A DNA stretch of 64,000 nt, from NCBI RefSeq assembly GCF_030294945.1, contig NZ_AP018448.1, positions 7,784,501 through 7,848,500 of the forward strand, given 5' to 3'. Below are positions 53,026 through 61,615 of the stretch, piece after piece. Source of the DNA: Streptomyces graminofaciens. GTDB lineage: Bacteria > Actinomycetota > Actinomycetes > Streptomycetales > Streptomycetaceae. The notes below the pieces were generated by a model that saw only the letters and a list, made by a program, of their open reading frames with translations, was not told where the DNA came from and made no database searches. Position 1 is the stretch's first letter. The number at the start of each line of letters is the position of its first letter. The translations under genes were made by a program, and so were the position numbers.

Positions 53026-54291
53026 TCAGCGGACGACGGCTGCGGCGGGTGGGACGTCGGGGTCGTCGTCGATCGGGCTGAGGACGTTGCCCAGGGTGTC
53101 AATGGCCTGGCGTTGGAGACGGAGCCGAACGTGCGCGTAGACGCCGGCGGTGACGCCGATGTGGGCGTGGCCGAGGAGTTCCTTGATGACGACGAGATCG
53201 ACGCCTTGTTCCAGGAGCAGGGTGGCGGTGGAGTGGCGTAGGTCGTGGAAGCGGACCCGGCGGAGGCTTGCTCGGTCGAGGAGTCGGCCGAAGCGCCTGG
53301 TCAAGTTGGCCGGGTCGATCGGTCCGCCGCTCGGTACAACGAAGACGAGACCGCTGTTCTTCCATCGCGCCCCAGCTGCCTTGCGTTCTGCTTCCTGCCG
53401 TTCTCGGTGGCTCTTCAGCGAGTGGACACACTCGGTGGGCAGGGCGATGCGGCGTTCGGAGGCGCGGGTCTTGGTGGGCAGGGCGGTCAGACCGCCGGTG
53501 CGGGTGCGCTGGAGGGAGCGGCGGATGCTGGCGGTTCCTGCATCGAGGTCGAGGTCTTCCCAGCGGAGGCCGAGGAGTTCACCTTTGCGGAGTCCGGTGC
53601 GCAGGGCGAGTTCGTACAGGGCGTGCAGCCGGTCGGTCTTGGACACCAGGAGGAGCTGTCGGGCTTCAGCCGCGGTGAGCGGTGTGAAGCGGCGAGGCCT
53701 GGGCGCAGTGGTTTTGACGTTCCGGGCGATATTGCGCGGTAGTTCGTCTTCGCGGACGGCGTGTTCCAGGGCGGACTTGAGGACTGAGTGGACGTACGTC
53801 ACGGTCAGCGGGGACAGCCGCTTGCCGCAGCACTCGCCGACGGCACAGCAATGGTGCTTGGCCGCGTCAAGCCCCTGCGCGCAGCACTGGCAGGTGGTCC
53901 GGAGGCGGTCGAGGAAGGTGCGTACGTCCTTAGCGGTGAGGCGGGCGAGCCTCTTTGTTCCGAGGCCGGGGATGAGGTGGAGGCGGATGCAGGTGGCATA
54001 GCGGGTATGGGTGTTCTCGCGGAGTCGGTGGATGGCGACGCTGCTCAGCCAGTACGCGAGGTACATGCCCACGGTGCTGTCAGCCGCCGCCACAGGCAGG
54101 CCTCGGTTGCTGTCGGTGATCTTCTCGGCGAGTTTGTTGGCGGCGTCCTTGCGGGTGGTGCCGTAGACACGGACGCGTTTGCGGCTGCCGTCGGCGGCGA
54201 GCACGTAGCCGGCGGCTTCCCAGCGGCCGTCCTTGCGCTGGTAGATGGTGCCTTCGCCGTTCGCGCGGGTCTTCTTGCGGGGAGCGGTCAT
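53026..54291 (-). CDS. int: AICE tyrosine-type integrase
   Basis: The 421-residue site-specific recombinase has an N-terminal AP2-like arm-binding domain (residues ~10-55: GEGTIYQRKDGRWEA), a SAM-like core-binding domain interrupted by a Cys/His cluster (134-155, CQCCAQGLD and CCAVGECC), and a catalytic domain. The active-site residues are R235 (TGLRKGE), H349-x-x-R352 (FHDLRH), H375 and the nucleophile Y385 (GVYAHV). The Cys cluster is common in actinomycete plasmid integrases. ATG 54291 overlaps the xis stop by 4 bp. Its last ~80 codons are duplicated in divergent form at 62445-62693. Confidence 0.95.
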   Translation of the reverse strand: MTAPRKKTRANGEGTIYQRKDGRWEAAGYVLAADGSRKRVRVYGTTRKDAANKLAEKITDSNRGLPVAAADSTVGMYLAYWLSSVAIHRLRENTHTRYATCIRLHLIPGLGTKRLARLTAKDVRTFLDRLRTTCQCCAQGLDAAKHHCCAVGECCGKRLSPLTVTYVHSVLKSALEHAVREDELPRNIARNVKTTAPRPRRFTPLTAAEARQLLLVSKTDRLHALYELALRTGLRKGELLGLRWEDLDLDAGTASIRRSLQRTRTGGLTALPTKTRASERRIALPTECVHSLKSHRERQEAERKAAGARWKNSGLVFVVPSGGPIDPANLTRRFGRLLDRASLRRVRFHDLRHSTATLLLEQGVDLVVIKELLGHAHIGVTAGVYAHVRLRLQRQAIDTLGNVLSPIDDDPDVPPAAAVVR

Positions 54292-54473
54292 CGGGCGGCC
54301 TCTTCCAGATGGCGCTGGATGTAGTCGTCCAGGGCGTGGCTGGGGATGCGGCGGGCGCGGCCGATGGTCAGCGAGGCCAGGTTCCGGGTGCGGATGAGGT
54401 CGTACAGCGCGGAGCGGCTGATCTTGAGACGGGCCATGGCCTGGGGAACGGTGAGGAGTTCGTCGTCATGCAC
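54288..54473 (-). CDS. xis: excisionase / MerR-like DNA-binding protein
   Basis: A 61-residue winged-helix protein of the HTH_17 (Xis/MerR) group: LLTVPQAMARLKISRSALYD, LIRTRNLASLTIGRARRIP. It bends DNA at the attachment sites to drive excision with the integrase (family role). It overlaps rep by 8 bp upstream and int by 4 bp downstream, so all three are co-translated. This tight rep-xis-int order is the pSAM2-type arrangement. Confidence 0.93.
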   Translation of the reverse strand: MHDDELLTVPQAMARLKISRSALYDLIRTRNLASLTIGRARRIPSHALDDYIQRHLEEAAR

Positions 54474-55809
54474 TGGCCGTTACCGCCTCTGCGCCTGTGC
54501 TGCCGACGATGAGCGCGGCGAGGCGTTCGAGGTCGGGTGTGAGGCCGATGCCGTCGTAGGCCCAGTGGGCGAGTACGAGCGTGGTTACTTCGGGCATGGG
54601 GGTGTGGCGACGGTGCCAGTCTGCGCGGGCGGCGCGGAGGGCGCCGAGGGTGGTGGAGTAAGTACGGGTCTTGGTGGAGAAGTGGCCGCGGAAGCCGAGC
54701 ATGTGGGCCCAGGCTCGCAGTTTCAGGTGTTCGAGGTCGCGGCGGGCTCCGAGGGCCCAAGCGGTGCGGATCATGCGGGCGGCGTGGTTGGGGATGGTTT
54801 CCTGGCCGAGTTCGGCGATCAGTTTCAGGCGGTGGTCGAGGGTGCCGGTCGCGCTTTCGGCGCCTTTGGTGGCGTACTTCGCTACGTACCCGGCGACCTT
54901 GCCTTCCGTGATGGTGGTGCCGTCCTGGAAGGCGGTGGACCGGATGACCTTGACGTCCAGCTCCTTGCCGAAGGTGAAGGCGTAGGCATGGCCGTCGATC
55001 TCCGGTCCGTCGACGTGCGCGCGGGCGGCGGCAGCGTGGACGGCGTCAGTCAGCAGTTCGGGGGTTGCCCAGGTGGGCGGCGGTGTGTGGCCGCCTGCGG
55101 GGCCGTCGAGGCGGATCACGGCGTGGAAGTGGATCAGCCCGCGTCGCTGGTACTCGGCGACCTTGGCATACGAGACCCGGACGAGCTTGGAGAGCAGGCG
55201 CTGCGGGACTCCGGCAACGGCGGCGATGGTGCGGCGCAGGTGGAGCATGAAGCGGGCCCACAGGGCGGGGGAGTGTGCGTTCCACAGGACGGCACCTGTG
55301 TAGTCGTACCGGTCCGAGTTGAGCGGGGTACCGAGGGCCGGGTCGTCCTTGGCGTGGGTATGTCCGCACCCGCAGCGCGCGGCGGAACTGGAGCGCCTGC
55401 CATGAACCGGACCGTACGACGGGGCGGTGAGCGTGACGAACACCCGTGGATGGGCGGCGACTTGTTCAGGGATGTTCTTCCCGCCGCGCAGACCGGCGGC
55501 CATGAGATGGAATGTGTCCTGCCGGTACAGCTCGGCGCAGGAGGGGCAACGGGTGGTGCGACGGTTGCCGCAGCGGACCAGGAGGTGCCCGGCGGGCAAC
55601 TCCTTGGACTTCAGTTCGCGCAGGATTTCGCCGGTGGCGGCGTTGATCTCGGTGCGGTGGCCTTCGAGGCGGATGGGCTGGGCGCAGCCGCCGAGCGAAG
55701 ACAACTGCCGGACGAGACCCGGCAGGTTCCGGTAGGAGGCGAACACCGCCAGGTCGGCGGCGGCCGGTTGCGGCCGTGGGATGGCGGTGGTGCGGTCGTG
55801 CGATGGCAT
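54466..55809 (-). CDS. RepSA-type replication initiator
   Basis: A 447-residue Rep of the AICE/pSAM2 group. It has a Cys-rich N-terminal segment (LVRCGNRRTTRCPSCAELYR), VFVTLTAPSYGPVHGRR, a second Cys-His group (CGCGHTH) and the HUH-like metal motif in RGLIHFHAVIRLDG. A later KVAGYVAKYATKGAE supplies the catalytic Tyr region. It would nick the double-strand origin and start rolling-circle replication of the excised element. ATG 55809 has AGAGAGG nine bases upstream; GTG 55830 is an alternative. A candidate origin was not localised. Confidence 0.9.
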   Translation of the reverse strand: MPSHDRTTAIPRPQPAAADLAVFASYRNLPGLVRQLSSLGGCAQPIRLEGHRTEINAATGEILRELKSKELPAGHLLVRCGNRRTTRCPSCAELYRQDTFHLMAAGLRGGKNIPEQVAAHPRVFVTLTAPSYGPVHGRRSSSAARCGCGHTHAKDDPALGTPLNSDRYDYTGAVLWNAHSPALWARFMLHLRRTIAAVAGVPQRLLSKLVRVSYAKVAEYQRRGLIHFHAVIRLDGPAGGHTPPPTWATPELLTDAVHAAAARAHVDGPEIDGHAYAFTFGKELDVKVIRSTAFQDGTTITEGKVAGYVAKYATKGAESATGTLDHRLKLIAELGQETIPNHAARMIRTAWALGARRDLEHLKLRAWAHMLGFRGHFSTKTRTYSTTLGALRAARADWHRRHTPMPEVTTLVLAHWAYDGIGLTPDLERLAALIVGSTGAEAVTASA

Positions 55810-55952
55810 GCTGGCGGGACCTCTCTGCACTGCGGCACACGCGTGTGCCGTGAACGGATGGGGAGGGAGGCCCCGGCAGGGGCGAGGGTTTGGCGACTAC
55901 ACGCCCTTGCCGGGGATCACTGCGGTACGGGACCGGGAGCGGCCGGTGGGGT

Positions 55953-57281
55953 TCACGCGGCCTTGTCCAGGTCGATGCGGGTGGGCAGTTCGCGGACTTT
56001 GAGTCCGGAGGCGCACATCAAGTCGTTGATCTGCCAGCAGGCTTCGGTGGGCAGGTAGACCGAGCGCAGCCGGACGGGGGTGCGCATGTCGCCGATGGAG
56101 GCGATGGAGACGCCCTGGGGCATGGTGCGGTCGGCGGCGGTGATGTCCAGTTCCCGGCCGTCGGGGAAGAGGTGCAGGAAGTCCTCGACGGTGTCGACGC
56201 GGTGGCAGATCCGGGCGGACAGGTTGGTGCGTACGGCGGTGGTGAGAACGTCGGCGGAGGGCTTCTGAGTGAGCAGCCACAGCCGTACGCCGAACTTGGC
56301 GCCCTGGCTGGCGACGGCCAGTAGCTCGGCCTCGAACCGTTCGCGCGCCTTGCGGTCGGGGTGACGGGTGTAGTTCGCCACCTCGTCGATCACCACAAGC
56401 AGCAGCGGCAGCTCTTCGCTGAAGGCGGTGATGCGGTCGGTACGGCCGGACCAAAACAACCGCTCGCGACGCTGCATCTCCTCGCGCACCCAGCGCAGGA
56501 TCTCGGTCGGCTCGTCGGGATGGATGGCGTCGGAGACCTTGTACGCGGTACGCCACCAGGGCGCGACCGCCCCGAGGTTGGGGTCGATCACGATCAGACG
56601 CACGTCCCGCATGAGCGAGGCTTGGGCGAGCAGGGTGTTGACGGTGATCGACTTGCCGGAGCGGGTGGCGCCGGCGATGAGCGCGTGCGCGGAGTAAGCG
56701 AGGTTGAGCACAACAGGGGTGCCGTCCTCGTCCCAGCCGAGCAGCACGTCATCGGTGGAGACGAACTGACCCGGTCTGCAGACCGGGGAGCCGTCCGGGC
56801 CGAGCAGCGGTGAGCGGATCACCGCCTCCAGCGGCTCACGCCGGAACCCACGCGCGACGATCACTCCGGGCTTGGGCTGGCAGATCCGGATGCGGCGCAT
56901 GCCCCAGGCGTCGCACAGGCCCTCAGAGGCCTCCTGCCAGGCGCTCAGCCCGACCTGCGGCAGCGCATCGGCGGTGACGGTGACGCCGAAGCCGTCGGCG
57001 CAGGTGTGCAGACGCGGCACCAGCACGCGCGGCTTCGTCGCCTGCTCCTGCGGACCGTACTGCTGGAGCACGGTCGGGGTGGCGTCCTTGACCGCCAGGC
57101 CCAGCATCGGCGCCAGCCGCTTCCAGCCCCACCGCATCTGCCGCGCCTGCCGCAGACTGGCCCGGGTCTCCGCATCGGTGCGGTACCAGCGGGCGAAGCA
57201 GAACCCGGCCCAGCCGAGCAGCCCGAGCGCAGTGAGGCCGACGACGGCCAGGGGCGCGAGCCCGAGAGAGGTCCCGGGCAT
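55953..57281 (-). CDS. FtsK/SpoIIIE-type conjugative DNA translocase (TraSA-like)
   Basis: A 442-residue protein with one N-terminal membrane segment (~residues 8-30), Walker A GATRSGKS (204-211), and Walker B in PLLLVVIDEVAN. In AICEs this single protein pumps double-stranded DNA between mycelia without relaxase or type IV secretion. The C-terminal winged-helix gamma part is short. The ATG overlaps the upstream gene stop by one base (TGATG). The next gene downstream on this strand is rep, 144 bp away. Confidence 0.93.
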   Translation of the reverse strand: MPGTSLGLAPLAVVGLTALGLLGWAGFCFARWYRTDAETRASLRQARQMRWGWKRLAPMLGLAVKDATPTVLQQYGPQEQATKPRVLVPRLHTCADGFGVTVTADALPQVGLSAWQEASEGLCDAWGMRRIRICQPKPGVIVARGFRREPLEAVIRSPLLGPDGSPVCRPGQFVSTDDVLLGWDEDGTPVVLNLAYSAHALIAGATRSGKSITVNTLLAQASLMRDVRLIVIDPNLGAVAPWWRTAYKVSDAIHPDEPTEILRWVREEMQRRERLFWSGRTDRITAFSEELPLLLVVIDEVANYTRHPDRKARERFEAELLAVASQGAKFGVRLWLLTQKPSADVLTTAVRTNLSARICHRVDTVEDFLHLFPDGRELDITAADRTMPQGVSIASIGDMRTPVRLRSVYLPTEACWQINDLMCASGLKVRELPTRIDLDKAA

Positions 57282-57616
57282 CAGGCGCCCGCCTTGGCGG
57301 TAACGGCGTCGCCGCGCACGGAGATGCCGTGCCGGTCCTTGCCGTTGATCTCGTTCTCCCAGGCCGAGGCGACCAGGCCGGTGAAGGCGACGGGCATGCC
57401 GACCTTGAGGCCCTTGCCGAGGCCGGGCTCGGGCACGTTCACGGTGATCACTTCGGCGCGGCCGTTGAACGCGAACATCACGTCCACCTGGTGCAGGTGG
57501 GCGCCGGTCGTGCGGTCGATCGCGGGCTCCCGGCCGTCACGGTCCTTGAAACGCGGCCGGGGCTCGGAGGCCAGGATCACCAAGGCCTGGGACTGGTCGA
57601 TGGGCATGGTCTTCAC
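57281..57616 (-). CDS. conserved small AICE protein of unknown function, 111 aa
   Basis: A soluble protein with a beta-rich pattern (HLHQVDVMFAFNGRAEVITV, GLKVGMPVAFTGLVASAWE), resembling the small OB-like proteins encoded before tra in Streptomyces AICEs. It may bind DNA or modulate transfer (inference). The GTG at 57616 is chosen because GGAGG lies six bases upstream; ATG 57607 is nine bases later. It is the first gene of the tra-rep-xis-int transcript and is divergent from the GntR regulator, with a palindrome just upstream. Confidence 0.8.
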   Translation of the reverse strand: MKTMPIDQSQALVILASEPRPRFKDRDGREPAIDRTTGAHLHQVDVMFAFNGRAEVITVNVPEPGLGKGLKVGMPVAFTGLVASAWENEINGKDRHGISVRGDAVTAKAGA

Positions 57617-57643
57617 GGCAAACCTCCAGGTAGAAGGGTGCGA

Positions 57644-57661
57644 ATCACCCATGCGGGTGAT
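57644..57661. promoter_or_regulatory. candidate operator of the AICE GntR regulator
   Basis: ATCACCC-ATGC-GGGTGAT, a perfect 7-bp inverted repeat in the divergent intergenic region between the transfer operon and the GntR gene, 28 bp upstream of the operon start. An AT-rich tract of CTATCC/CAATCC repeats follows at 57680-57710 and probably holds the promoters. Confidence 0.6.
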
Positions 57662-57835
57662 CGCTCAACCCGACCCTACCTGACTCAATCCAACTCTATC
57701 CATCCCTATTCGTTGTTGTTCTGCTCCCGCCCTGTCCATGGGGTCGCTAATCTGGCCGGTGCAGCGTGCTGTGCTGCGGGAACGGCGGCCGGCCCGTCCT
57801 TCCACCACCGACATACGCCGATCCGAGGGAAGACG

Positions 57836-58765
57836 ATGGCTCCTGCCGACGAGGCACGCCTGGCGTTCGAGCGCATCGCGGACGATCTCAAGCAGCAGAT
57901 CCGTGGTGAGAAGCTCCAGCCGGGGCAGTTGCTGCCGTCGCACAGCCAGCTGATGGAGGCGTACGGCGCATCGAGTCTGACCGTGCAGAAGGCGGTGCGG
58001 CTCCTGCGCAGCGAGGGCTGGGTCATGACCCGCCAGGGCAAGGGCACCTTCGTGAGCAGGTCGGCGGATTTCGAGCACGCCTTCGAGAAAGTCGTCAAGG
58101 ATCTGGAACGCCAGATCCGCTCCGGCAGCCTCACGCCGGGGATCAAGCTGCCGGGCCGTGAAGCGCTCGCCGACCATTACGCGGTACCGGTCCGTGTCAT
58201 CGACGCGGCGGTCAGCCTGCTTGTACGCAACGAATGGCTTCGCTACGAGGACGAAGAGCGCAGCCACGACGCCTATGTCCGCGACGCGGACGATCCCGCC
58301 CTCGGGCGGCACCTCGCTCACGCGGCCCTCGTCCAGAAGATCCGCAACGGCTCGTTGCCCAAGGGCACCCGGCTGACCGGAGCGGAGGCCGCCGAGGCCA
58401 TCGGCCACAGCGAAGAGAACACCGAGCAGGCCCTGGCCGCGCTGGCCCTGGAAGGACATGCCCGCAAGGTCTACAAGAACCCGCGCAAGGAGATCCCCTC
58501 CCGCACCCGGCCGAGCGAGCCGCAGCCGGAAGAACTGGCCTACGTCATCGGCGAAAGCCTCTTCTGGGAAGAACCGGCAGACGCGGGGGGTACCGGCGAC
58601 GGTTCCGCACAGTTGCCGCAGTCCGCGCCGCCCGGGTCCTGGGACGTCGGCCTGGCGGGCAAGCTGGACCTGATCCTGGAGCAGATGGCCGACATGCGCG
58701 AGCGTCTTGAGCGCCTGGAGCAGGCAAGCCAGGGCCGAGGAGCCAAGCGCCCCAAGGGCGCCTGA
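57836..58765 (+). CDS. GntR-family regulator with three tandem winged-helix-like domains (KorSA-like position)
   Basis: A 309-residue protein. The first GntR winged helix (residues ~8-76) is canonical: AFERIADDLKQQIRGEKLQP, LTVQKAVRLLRSEGW, TRQGKGTFVS. The second repeats the pattern (~80-140: AFEKVVKDLERQIRSGSLTP, YAVPVRVIDAAVSLL). A third, weaker copy is at ~160-225 (ALVQKIRNGSLPKGTRLTGA). The C-terminus is a predicted coiled coil (KLDLILEQMADMRERLERLE). It occupies the place of the KorSA repressor that silences AICE replication genes. ATG 57836 follows GAGGGA. Confidence 0.88.
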   Translation: MAPADEARLAFERIADDLKQQIRGEKLQPGQLLPSHSQLMEAYGASSLTVQKAVRLLRSEGWVMTRQGKGTFVSRSADFEHAFEKVVKDLERQIRSGSLTPGIKLPGREALADHYAVPVRVIDAAVSLLVRNEWLRYEDEERSHDAYVRDADDPALGRHLAHAALVQKIRNGSLPKGTRLTGAEAAEAIGHSEENTEQALAALALEGHARKVYKNPRKEIPSRTRPSEPQPEELAYVIGESLFWEEPADAGGTGDGSAQLPQSAPPGSWDVGLAGKLDLILEQMADMRERLERLEQASQGRGAKRPKGA

Positions 58766-58779
58766 CTGCATGCAGTGAG

Positions 58780-58811
58780 AATCCCCGGAGAGCCATGGCT
58801 TTCCGGGGATT
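58780..58811 (+). terminator. terminator after the GntR regulator
   Basis: AATCCCCGGA / TCCGGGGATT, a 10-bp perfect stem with a 12-base loop, 15 bp after the stop. Confidence 0.85.
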
Positions 58812-58877
58812 TCCGCTGCGGCCCTATCCGACCGGGTGCGACGGGCGCCGGCTGGAACAGGAGATCGTGATGGGCAG

Positions 58878-59243
58878 TCAGTCGAGCGGGACGGGGCGGC
58901 GGCTGTCCCGCTCCTCGTCTTCGGTCTCCAGGTCGTCCAGGGTGTCGAGGTCGTCGTAGGCGGGGGCGGGTAGACGTGCTCCCCGGCTCACCGCGATCCG
59001 GTGGACGTTCGTCAATGCCTCGGTCAACTGGACTGCCAGCAGGTGCAGTTCGCCAGGCGTCCACTGGCGTCCGTCCAGTGTGTGTTGTGCCTCTTGAACG
59101 AGTTCACCGGCCAGGCCGAGTTGGGCCGACTCCATGTTGTCAGCGAGGCGTGACAGGTATCCGGTCCCGTCGCCTGCGAGGTAGCAGGGTTTTCCTTCCG
59201 GCCCGGCCCAGGGGAGCAGGCGGACCTGATTCGTGAGGCTCAT
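58878..59243 (-). CDS. hypothetical AICE protein, 121 aa
   Basis: A soluble protein with a short N-terminal segment (LTNQVRLLPWAGPEGKPCYL) and a helical middle (LGLAGELVQEAQHTL, LHLLAVQLTEALTNVHRIAV). The tail is very acidic (DDLDTLDDLETEDEERD). It resembles small proteins that accompany XRE regulators on Streptomyces AICEs and plasmids. ATG 59243 has GGAGGTGGGGG upstream and overlaps the stop of the preceding gene, so both are translated together. The function is unknown. Confidence 0.75.
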   Translation of the reverse strand: MSLTNQVRLLPWAGPEGKPCYLAGDGTGYLSRLADNMESAQLGLAGELVQEAQHTLDGRQWTPGELHLLAVQLTEALTNVHRIAVSRGARLPAPAYDDLDTLDDLETEDEERDSRRPVPLD

Positions 59244-59551
59244 CAGGCCCCCACCTCCATGCTGCGGGTCAGCAGGGGACCGCTGTCGACTCCGTGCACG
59301 GCCAACCACAGTGCGCGCCGCGGTGCCCGTCGGCGCTGCTGCTCCCGCTGTTCGTGCGCGAGCAGGTACGGGCGGACCAGTCCGGTGTCCTCACCGTGCA
59401 GCACCGGGGCAACGGGTACGTGAGGCGGACATTCAGTGGATGCCTCCACAACGGGGAGGGTGGGGCGGGAATCCGGTGCGCGGTGGCGGCCTGGCGCGGG
59501 CCGTAGCAGCCGTAGCAGTGGTTCGAAGATGTGGGCGATACAGTGCGGCAC
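59243..59551 (-). CDS. hypothetical AICE protein, 102 aa, Arg-rich
   Basis: A small basic protein (LLRLLRPAPGRHRAP at the N-terminus, LAHEQREQQRRRAPRRALWL near the C-terminus). Similar short proteins lie between XRE regulators and helical partners on actinomycete integrated elements (from memory). Its stop overlaps the start of the next gene (TGATG). No domain is recognised. It is probably in one operon with the XRE regulator gene 138 bp upstream. Confidence 0.65.
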   Translation of the reverse strand: MPHCIAHIFEPLLRLLRPAPGRHRAPDSRPTLPVVEASTECPPHVPVAPVLHGEDTGLVRPYLLAHEQREQQRRRAPRRALWLAVHGVDSGPLLTRSMEVGA

Positions 59552-59689
59552 GTCGGCGCTCCTTGTCAGCGTTGGCCACGCCCCCGGACCGTTCGCCCGG
59601 TCGCGGGGGTCCTGACTGAGCGTCAGCCTGCCGACTGGCGATGCACACCGGTTGCACCAAGCGGTGCAACTCCTCTCGCCGGGAACCTG

Positions 59690-60886
59690 CTATATCCCGA
59701 CCCACTCCGCGTACTGCGCCAGCGAACTGTTACGCGTCCGTTCCTGCCGTTTGAGGGCCAGCACGGTGTCCCTCACGGTCGGGTGGTAGCGGGTCTGCTG
59801 TGGCGCGATGCGCCGGGCCTGGTGCAGGCAGTCCAGCGCTTCCTCCGGGTGGCCGGCCCAGGCATGGGAGCGGCCGAGGTCCATCCAGTGGTGTCCGGCC
59901 CGGGAACGGGTCCAGCCTCGCGGGATGTGCACATCCTGGGCGAGCTCGATCGCGCGACCGAAGTCGTCCATCTCCGAGGCGATGGCCACCGCATGCACAC
60001 CGACGTTCACCGGCCCCCAGGTGACGCCGAAATCGGGCAACTCGCCCGTGGCCCGGGCCAGAGAGCGGGCCTCGGCAAGGCGGGCATCCGCCTCATCCCG
60101 GTCCTGCATCCGCCCCGCGATCACCGCAGCCCGCAGATGCATCACACCCTGCATGGCCTCAACGCCTGCCGGGCGGCGCGCATCCAGGCCGTCGAGATCC
60201 CGCAGAGCGCGGTCAATCACCCGCAGACCCACGTCGTACCGGCCGGACGACATCGTGGTCTGCGCGCGAAGATAGGCATACATGGCGGCCAGCCCCGGCT
60301 CGTCGGCGCGCGGCGCGATCCACGCCAGCCGGTCCAGCGCAACGGTGGCCAGATCGATATAGCCGAAGTTCCACGCCACGGTGAACACACACCGGAACGT
60401 CCCCGCCAGACACTCGTAGGCCAGCCGCTGCTCCTCCCCGGTGCTGGTGTGCACCGCCTGCACCGACTCATCGATCAACCCGGGCAGGTCGCGCACCATG
60501 TCCGTGTACTGCGCCTGCCGGCGTTGTACGAGGGCCCGTTGGACATCAGCCCGGATCAACGCGGCTGGGCGCGGAACTGTCTCCCAGTCGAGCGCGACAT
60601 CCCAGTTCTCCAGTCCCTCACGGATCGGCTGGATCAAGGCGTCCATGCGGTCCCGGCGCAACTCCTCGGCGTACGGCTGCCCCAGCAGATCGGACGTGGA
60701 GACGCCCAGCGCGCGGGCACAGGCAGCGACAAGAGCCGGGGAGGCAGCCTTCTGCCCGCACTCCACCTTCGACAGCAACGACTTCGACACGTGAGCCCGC
60801 ATCGCCAGCCCCTGCTGCGTCAGGCCGCGCTGCTTCCGGATACGGGCGATCCGAGCGCCGGTGTGCTCCTCAATGCTCTGCGACAC
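59690..60886 (-). CDS. XRE-family regulator with TPR-like C-terminal domain
   Basis: The 398-residue protein has an N-terminal Cro/C1 helix-turn-helix (residues ~10-65: IARIRKQRGLTQQGLAMRAH, KSLLSKVECGQKAASP). About 300 residues of helical repeats follow and resemble TPR/bacterial transcriptional activator modules (LAYECLAGTFRCVFTVAWNF, EALDCLHQARRIAPQQT). Such regulators sense peptides or small molecules. GTG 60886 has CGGAG six bases upstream; longer starts read through unlikely codons. It is the rightmost gene of the AICE. Confidence 0.88.
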   Translation of the reverse strand: MSQSIEEHTGARIARIRKQRGLTQQGLAMRAHVSKSLLSKVECGQKAASPALVAACARALGVSTSDLLGQPYAEELRRDRMDALIQPIREGLENWDVALDWETVPRPAALIRADVQRALVQRRQAQYTDMVRDLPGLIDESVQAVHTSTGEEQRLAYECLAGTFRCVFTVAWNFGYIDLATVALDRLAWIAPRADEPGLAAMYAYLRAQTTMSSGRYDVGLRVIDRALRDLDGLDARRPAGVEAMQGVMHLRAAVIAGRMQDRDEADARLAEARSLARATGELPDFGVTWGPVNVGVHAVAIASEMDDFGRAIELAQDVHIPRGWTRSRAGHHWMDLGRSHAWAGHPEEALDCLHQARRIAPQQTRYHPTVRDTVLALKRQERTRNSSLAQYAEWVGI

Positions 60887-61615
60887 GGCGAACTCCGTTC
60901 TGCGGCAACACTCAGACGGTACCCCTGCAACACGGCCCCGGACCGGCTGAACAACGATCACCCCGGCTGCCCGCAGAACCACACCTGCCAGTCCGACGCT
61001 TCGGACCGCACTCCAGCCGAACGACCAGCCGACGGCCAGGGCACAGCACCAAGGCGGGATGCGTCCAAACTTTCTCTACGTCTTCAAGGCGACCCGCTGA
61101 CGCGGGTCGCGCGCGGCACGGCCGCCCACCCGGCCCGCTCTCGGCTCCGCCACCGCGGGCCAGCCAGCGACCAGGCCGCGCAGAAGCGCGTAGCGGACGA
61201 CCGGAAGCGAGCGAAGACCAGACGCTCCCGAACGGCGAGCACCAGGCCGACGGCGAGGCGGCGACGGGAGTTGGCCGGTGCGCAGAGCGGCGGTGGGGTC
61301 GGTCGGCTCCATGGGCTTTACCCACCTCCCCGGGGCGGGGCCCGCGTCGGGCAAGGCCAGGGGGCCACTCGTTCAAATTCCGGGCAGGGGCATAGCCTGC
61401 CCGAGTTGCCGGGCCAGCGTACGGCCCCCTGACCATGCCCGACCCCAACCCGGGCAGGACACCGGCCAAAGCCCACTCCACCTCCCTCACGCGCAAAGCC
61501 GTCTGACGGCAACGCCGACGGCAACAGGGGCGCACAACGCGGCACTTCCACGCACACCTGCGTACAAGCCGAATAGCGCTCACCTGCGAAAACGCAGATG
61601 ACGGCCCCCGAGCGA
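60887..61615. other. 729-bp noncoding right end of the AICE
   Basis: No gene is supported on either strand. Secondary structures are frequent: GCGACCCGC/GCGGGTCGC (61089-61110), GGGCAGG/CCTGCCC (61382-61402) and CTGCG-AAAA-CGCAG (61584-61597). The GACGGCAAC repeat pair lies at 61505-61526, and CACCTGCG occurs twice between 61550 and 61590. A transfer locus (clt), a replication origin or integrase arm sites could lie here; none is identified firmly. Confidence 0.55.
61505..61526 (+). repeat. paired GACGGCAAC direct repeats near the right end of the AICE
   Basis: GACGGCAACG (61505-61514) and GACGGCAACA (61517-61526) share the 12-bp period and orientation of the pair at 53004-53025. They lie about 90 bp from the right core copy. 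Confidence 0.6.

Noticed and set aside
55897..55956. Nineteen-codon basic frame after the Tra gene (MNPTGRSRSRTAVIPGKGV) with a GTGA overlap
   Set aside because: Very short and without a recognised homologue; the overlap alone is not enough to support a gene.
61360..61440. Possible tRNA fragment (CGTTCAAATTCCGGG resembles a T-arm)
   Set aside because: The flanking bases do not form a T-stem, and no acceptor, D-arm or anticodon arm can be built; the GC-rich hairpin nearby explains the look.
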